This document shows positions 6,242 through 6,601 of a DNA stretch of 6,601 bases, piece by piece (within the stretch, counting starts at the first letter, position 1; every line of letters begins with the position of its first letter). Where the stretch lies: assembly GCA_022822125.1 (NCBI GenBank), contig JAJECF010000176.1, forward strand, positions 1-6,601, given 5' to 3'. Source of the stretch: Alphaproteobacteria bacterium. GTDB lineage: Bacteria; Pseudomonadota; Alphaproteobacteria; Bin95. The position numbers were made by a program, and so were the translations under genes. The notes beneath the pieces were generated by a model. The model was not told where the DNA came from. It saw only the letters and a program-made list of their open reading frames with translations, and searched no databases.

Positions 6242-6601
6242 TCAGCGCGCCTGGCGCTCCTTCGTCACCGTCTCATAGGCGGCGTTGATGGCGGCGAGGC
6301 GGTCGTTGGCAAGCTCCATGAACTCCTCCGGCAGGCCCTTCGAGACCAGCCGGTCGGGGTGGTAGGTGAGCACCAGCTTGCGGTGCGCCGCGCGCAGTTC
6401 TTCGTCGGAGGCGCCCGGCGCCACGCCGAGCACGGCATAGGCGTCCGCCGCGCCCTCGCGCCCGTTCCTTGCCGGGCCTCTGCCGGACCGCGGCCCGGAG
6501 CCGGGAGCATGGCGGGCGCGGAGCGAGGCCATCTCGTAGTCGCTGAGTCCGAAGACCGCCCCGATGCGCGCGATCATGCCCTCTTCGGCCGGATGCAGCT
6601 C
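6242..6601 (-). CDS. djlA: DjlA-like J-domain co-chaperone, 5' end cut by window
   Basis: Co-chaperone that would stimulate the ATPase of a DnaK-type Hsp70. The last 119 residues are present and the frame is open at the right edge. The first about 28 visible residues (ELHPAEEGMIARIGAVFGLS and following) look like the end of a TerB-like helical domain, followed by a Gly/Pro/Arg-rich linker (about 29-52) and a C-terminal J domain (about 54-115). The J domain has the essential HPD motif at 81-83 within TYHPDR, then LVSKGLPEEFMELA, which closely resembles the end of E. coli DjlA. The TerB-then-J order and C-terminal position of the J domain fit DjlA rather than DnaJ or CbpA. Whether the N-terminus carries the membrane segment of E. 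coli DjlA cannot be seen. It shows no functional tie to the importer and is probably a separate transcription unit. Confidence 0.88.
   Translation of the reverse strand, partial: ELHPAEEGMIARIGAVFGLSDYEMASLRARHAPGSGPRSGRGPARNGREGAADAYAVLGVAPGASDEELRAAHRKLVLTYHPDRLVSKGLPEEFMELANDRLAAINAAYETVTKERQAR

Overview
The window is high-GC DNA with tightly packed genes, all on the minus strand. It most resembles a proteobacterial chromosome, probably alphaproteobacterial. That guess rests on base composition, a DjlA-type co-chaperone and a Tat-exported UrtA-like binding protein; no rRNA or other firm taxonomic marker is present.

Transcription runs from high to low coordinates. At the right edge is the 3' part of a DjlA-like gene (TerB-like tail plus C-terminal J domain, 6242-6601, 5' end outside the window). 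A 127-base gap (6115-6241) follows. Then comes a five-gene ABC importer of the branched-chain amino acid/urea/short-chain amide class (HAAT family): binding protein (4858-6114), LivH/UrtB-type permease (3933-4799), LivM/UrtC-type permease (2904-3920), LivG/UrtD-type ATPase (2170-2907) and LivF/UrtE-type ATPase (1467-2183). Eighteen bases after the last ATPase starts an amidase-signature-family amidase (1-1448, cut by the left edge).

The last five genes are separated by at most 18 bases or overlap by 4 and 14 bases, and the binding-protein gene leads them with a 58-base spacer. The six genes are therefore probably one operon. The spacer holds a strong GC hairpin just before the first permease gene. 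The binding protein and ATPases carry motifs of the urea/amide branch (UrtA/FmdD/AmiC, UrtD, UrtE) rather than the amino-acid branch. The amidase has the Ser-cisSer-Lys triad in the arrangement of the nitrile-hydratase-linked amidases of Rhodococcus. The simplest reading is an amide-scavenging pathway: an exported binding protein captures an amide, the ABC complex imports it, and the cytoplasmic amidase releases ammonia and a carboxylic acid. The exact substrate cannot be read from the sequence. No mobile element, CRISPR array, tRNA or rRNA was seen.
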